Part shown: positions 62,591 to 64,000 of the stretch, piece by piece | Layout: the number at the start of each line of letters is the position of its first letter | Numbering within the stretch: the first letter of the stretch is position 1 | Assembly (NCBI GenBank): GCA_021155045.1 | Contig: JAJNQB010000021.1 | Span: forward strand, 124,001-188,000 | DNA length: 64,000 nucleotides | Reading direction: 5' to 3' | From: Arcticibacter sp. | GTDB taxonomy: Bacteria; Bacteroidota; Bacteroidia; 2-12-FULL-35-15 | Notes under the pieces: generated by a model | What the model was told of the DNA's origin: nothing | Database searches by the model: none | The model's input: only the letters and a program-made list of their open reading frames with translations | Program-made: the position numbers and the translations under genes

Positions 62591-62654
62591 TTTTTATATT
62601 GTTGATAGTTAATTGTTGATTCTTATTTTTGATTGATTATGATATTTATTCCTA

Positions 62655-62678
62655 AATCATCAGTCGTCAATCGTCATT
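62655..62678. repeat. ATCATCAGT/GTCAATCGTCA word repeat
   Basis: Between rpsD and rpsK the DNA reads AATCATCAGTCGTCAATCG then TCATT, a run of near-identical ATCGTCA-type words just after the rpsK stop. Another drifting repeat lies at 62601-62640 (TTGATTG words). Confidence 0.5.
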
Positions 62679-62679
62679 T

Positions 62680-63090
62680 TTATACTCTTCTACGTTTTGG
62701 AGGACGGCAACCATTGTGAGGTATTGGTGTTACATCCATTATTTCAGAAACCTCAATTCCTGCATTTGCTATAGTACGGATAGCTGATTCACGACCAGCG
62801 CCAGGACCTTTAACAAATACTTTAACTCTTCTTAATCCATTGTCGTAAGCAACTTTAGCACAATCTTGTGCTGCTAATTGAGCTGCATAAGGAGTATTTT
62901 TCTTAGAGCCTCTAAATCCCATTTTCCCAGCACTTGACCAAGAAATAACTTGACCAGCATTGTTTGTTAATGAAATAATGATATTGTTAAAAGTAGCGTT
63001 GATGTGAGCTTGTCCCACTGCCTCTACTTTTACAACTCTCTTTTTTGCTGATGCTTTAGTTGCAGCAGTTGTTTGGTTTGTTTTTGCCAT
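62680..63090 (-). CDS. rpsK: 30S ribosomal protein S11
   Basis: A 136-residue S11 with an N-terminal Thr/Ala/Lys extension, then the conserved AHINATFNNIIISLTN, GFRGSKKNTPYAAQ, VKGPGAGRESAIR and C-terminal TPIPHNGCRPPKRRRV. Intact. Confidence 0.98.
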   Translation of the reverse strand: MAKTNQTTAATKASAKKRVVKVEAVGQAHINATFNNIIISLTNNAGQVISWSSAGKMGFRGSKKNTPYAAQLAAQDCAKVAYDNGLRRVKVFVKGPGAGRESAIRTIANAGIEVSEIMDVTPIPHNGCRPPKRRRV

Positions 63091-63196
63091 TTTTTTATTT
63101 TTAAATTGATCGTTAACTTTTAGGTTAACCGTTTTTATTTTTAACTATCCTTTCCTTTTTGCTCGGTTATATCAGCATTTAAAGGGGTGAGGACTA

Positions 63197-63574
63197 CTAT
63201 TTAGTTACTTTTTTCTTGTTAGCAACAGTTTTACGTTTTCCTTTACGTGTACGTGCATTGTTTTTAGTAGTTTGTCCGCGAACAGGCAAACCAGAACGAT
63301 GACGAATTCCACGGTAAGAACCAATATCCATTAAACGTTTAATGTTTAATTGTACTTCAGAACGTAACGCTCCTTCTAGCTTATGTTTATCGCTTAAAAT
63401 ATTACGGATTGATGTTAATTGTTCATCGTTCCAATCTTGAACTTTAATATTTACATCAATACCAGCCTCAGCTAATACTTTACGTGCTGTTGAACGACCT
63501 ATACCAAAGATATACGTTAAACCTATTTCTCCTCTTTTGTTGTTTGGTAAATCAATACCTGCAATTCTTGCCAT
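63197..63574 (-). CDS. rpsM: 30S ribosomal protein S13
   Basis: A 125-residue S13. MARIAGIDLPNNKRGEIGLT, the helix-two-turn-helix region and the C-terminal HRSGLPVRGQTTKNNARTRK are canonical. Intact and in the usual order after rpmJ. Confidence 0.98.
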   Translation of the reverse strand: MARIAGIDLPNNKRGEIGLTYIFGIGRSTARKVLAEAGIDVNIKVQDWNDEQLTSIRNILSDKHKLEGALRSEVQLNIKRLMDIGSYRGIRHRSGLPVRGQTTKNNARTRKGKRKTVANKKKVTK

Positions 63575-63613
63575 TTGTATTTATTTATTTTTATTGTTAA
63601 ATGCTTTCAAAAA

Positions 63614-63730
63614 TTATTTTTGACGTTGTTTAAATTTCGGATTTTTTTTGTTTATAACATATAAACGACCTTTTCTGCGAACAATTTTGCAGTCAACGCT
63701 TCTCTTTTTTACCGATGCTCTTACTTTCAT
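63614..63730 (-). CDS. rpmJ: 50S ribosomal protein L36
   Basis: A 38-residue gene. It reads MKVRASVKKRSVDCKIVRRK followed by GRLYVINKKNPKFKQRQK. Only Cys14 of the four zinc ligands of C+ L36 remains (VDCKIVRR, and no CxxxxH at the end), so this is a zinc-free-type L36. It sits between infA and rpsM as expected. Confidence 0.95.
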   Translation of the reverse strand: MKVRASVKKRSVDCKIVRRKGRLYVINKKNPKFKQRQK

Positions 63731-63764
63731 TTTATTTGTTTTTTATTACTTATTGCTTTCTAAT

Positions 63765-63983
63765 CTATTTATATCTATATGTAATTCTACCTTTTGTTAA
63801 ATCATAAGGTGACATTTCAATCTTTACTTTATCTCCAGGCAAAATTTTAATGTAATGCATGCGCATTTTACCTGAAATATGAGCTGTAATCACGTGTCCG
63901 TTTTCCAACTCCACTCGAAACATTGCATTTGACAATGCTTCTACTATTGTTCCATCTTGCTCAATTGAGGCTTGTTTCGCCAT
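63765..63983 (-). CDS. infA: Translation initiation factor IF-1
   Basis: A 72-residue S1-fold protein (IEQDGTIVEALSNAMFRVEL, GHVITAHISGKMRMHYIKIL, KVEMSPYDLTKGRITYR-like end). Standard length, all conserved segments present. First gene of the part of the operon seen here; upstream genes lie outside the window. Confidence 0.98.
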   Translation of the reverse strand: MAKQASIEQDGTIVEALSNAMFRVELENGHVITAHISGKMRMHYIKILPGDKVKIEMSPYDLTKGRITYRYK

Positions 63984-64000
63984 ATTCTGTTTTTAAAATC

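Overview
The window is a low-GC stretch of a Bacteroidota chromosome. Four kinds of evidence support this: a type IX secretion C-terminal sorting domain on an M1 metallopeptidase (25979-28423), a GldI-type gliding lipoprotein (44603-45145), a Porin_10-type outer-membrane protein (28518-30377), and promoter boxes of the Bacteroidota form TAnnTTTG instead of strong Shine-Dalgarno sites. The order infA-rpmJ-rpsM-rpsK-rpsD-rpoA-rplQ-carA at the right end recalls Flavobacteriia, but I cannot name a genus. No prophage, insertion sequence, CRISPR array, tRNA or rRNA gene was recognised.

Layout. 1-2.3 kb: arginine decarboxylase (cut by the window edge) divergent from an arginase. 2.3-3.2 kb: an orphan lipoprotein gene bracketed by two copies of a 117-118 bp multi-hairpin repeat. 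3.2-15.3 kb: housekeeping genes (dnaE, an SLC13 transporter, fmt, an HU gene, agmatinase, trmH, alaS). 15.3-17.1 kb: a three-gene operon of AroQ-type chorismate mutase, U32 (TrhP/YegQ-like) protein and ferredoxin. 17.2-24.1 kb: M23 peptidase, MerR regulator, MazG-like enzyme, SET protein, two sensor-like proteins sharing one unusual C-terminal tail, a GT-C glycosyltransferase and two small proteins. 24.1-37.5 kb: UbiD decarboxylase, M1 peptidase, porin, lpxD, an acyltransferase, a DUF2459 protein, a NamZ-like protein, a LolC/E permease and proline dehydrogenase. 37.5-41.4 kb: a repeat-rich TPR/helix protein, a 614 bp non-coding region with 80 bp direct repeats and hairpins, and two orphan genes that look acquired. 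41.5-46.7 kb: four consecutive FKBP genes (eight FKBP-like units) behind an nrnA-like gene, with ndk divergent. 46.7-55.7 kb: pabA/trpG, a Pif1-like helicase, cyanophycin synthetase, cyanophycinase, an isoaspartyl peptidase and mnmE. 55.9-58.8 kb: a halogenase-like flavoprotein and a CrtI-like flavoprotein. 58.8-59.0 kb: a 76 bp tandem repeat. 59.0-64 kb: carA and the ribosomal alpha operon.

How the genes work together. The clearest metabolic theme is arginine and nitrogen storage. CphA makes cyanophycin from Asp and Arg, CphB and the isoaspartyl peptidase take it apart, and the released arginine can pass to arginase or to arginine decarboxylase plus agmatinase. The clearest mechanistic hypothesis is the chorismate mutase/U32/ferredoxin operon: TrhP-type tRNA uridine hydroxylation is known to need prephenate and Fe-S biogenesis, and this operon encodes a prephenate-forming domain and an Fe-S carrier on either side of the U32 gene. 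The FKBP cluster with GldI fits folding of envelope and secreted proteins in a gliding/T9SS organism. Intergenic DNA is rich in small repeats: a multi-hairpin element, a dispersed GAACGAGCGTATCGAGAAC family, and several short drifting word repeats. All functional calls come from reading motifs by eye; no database search was run.
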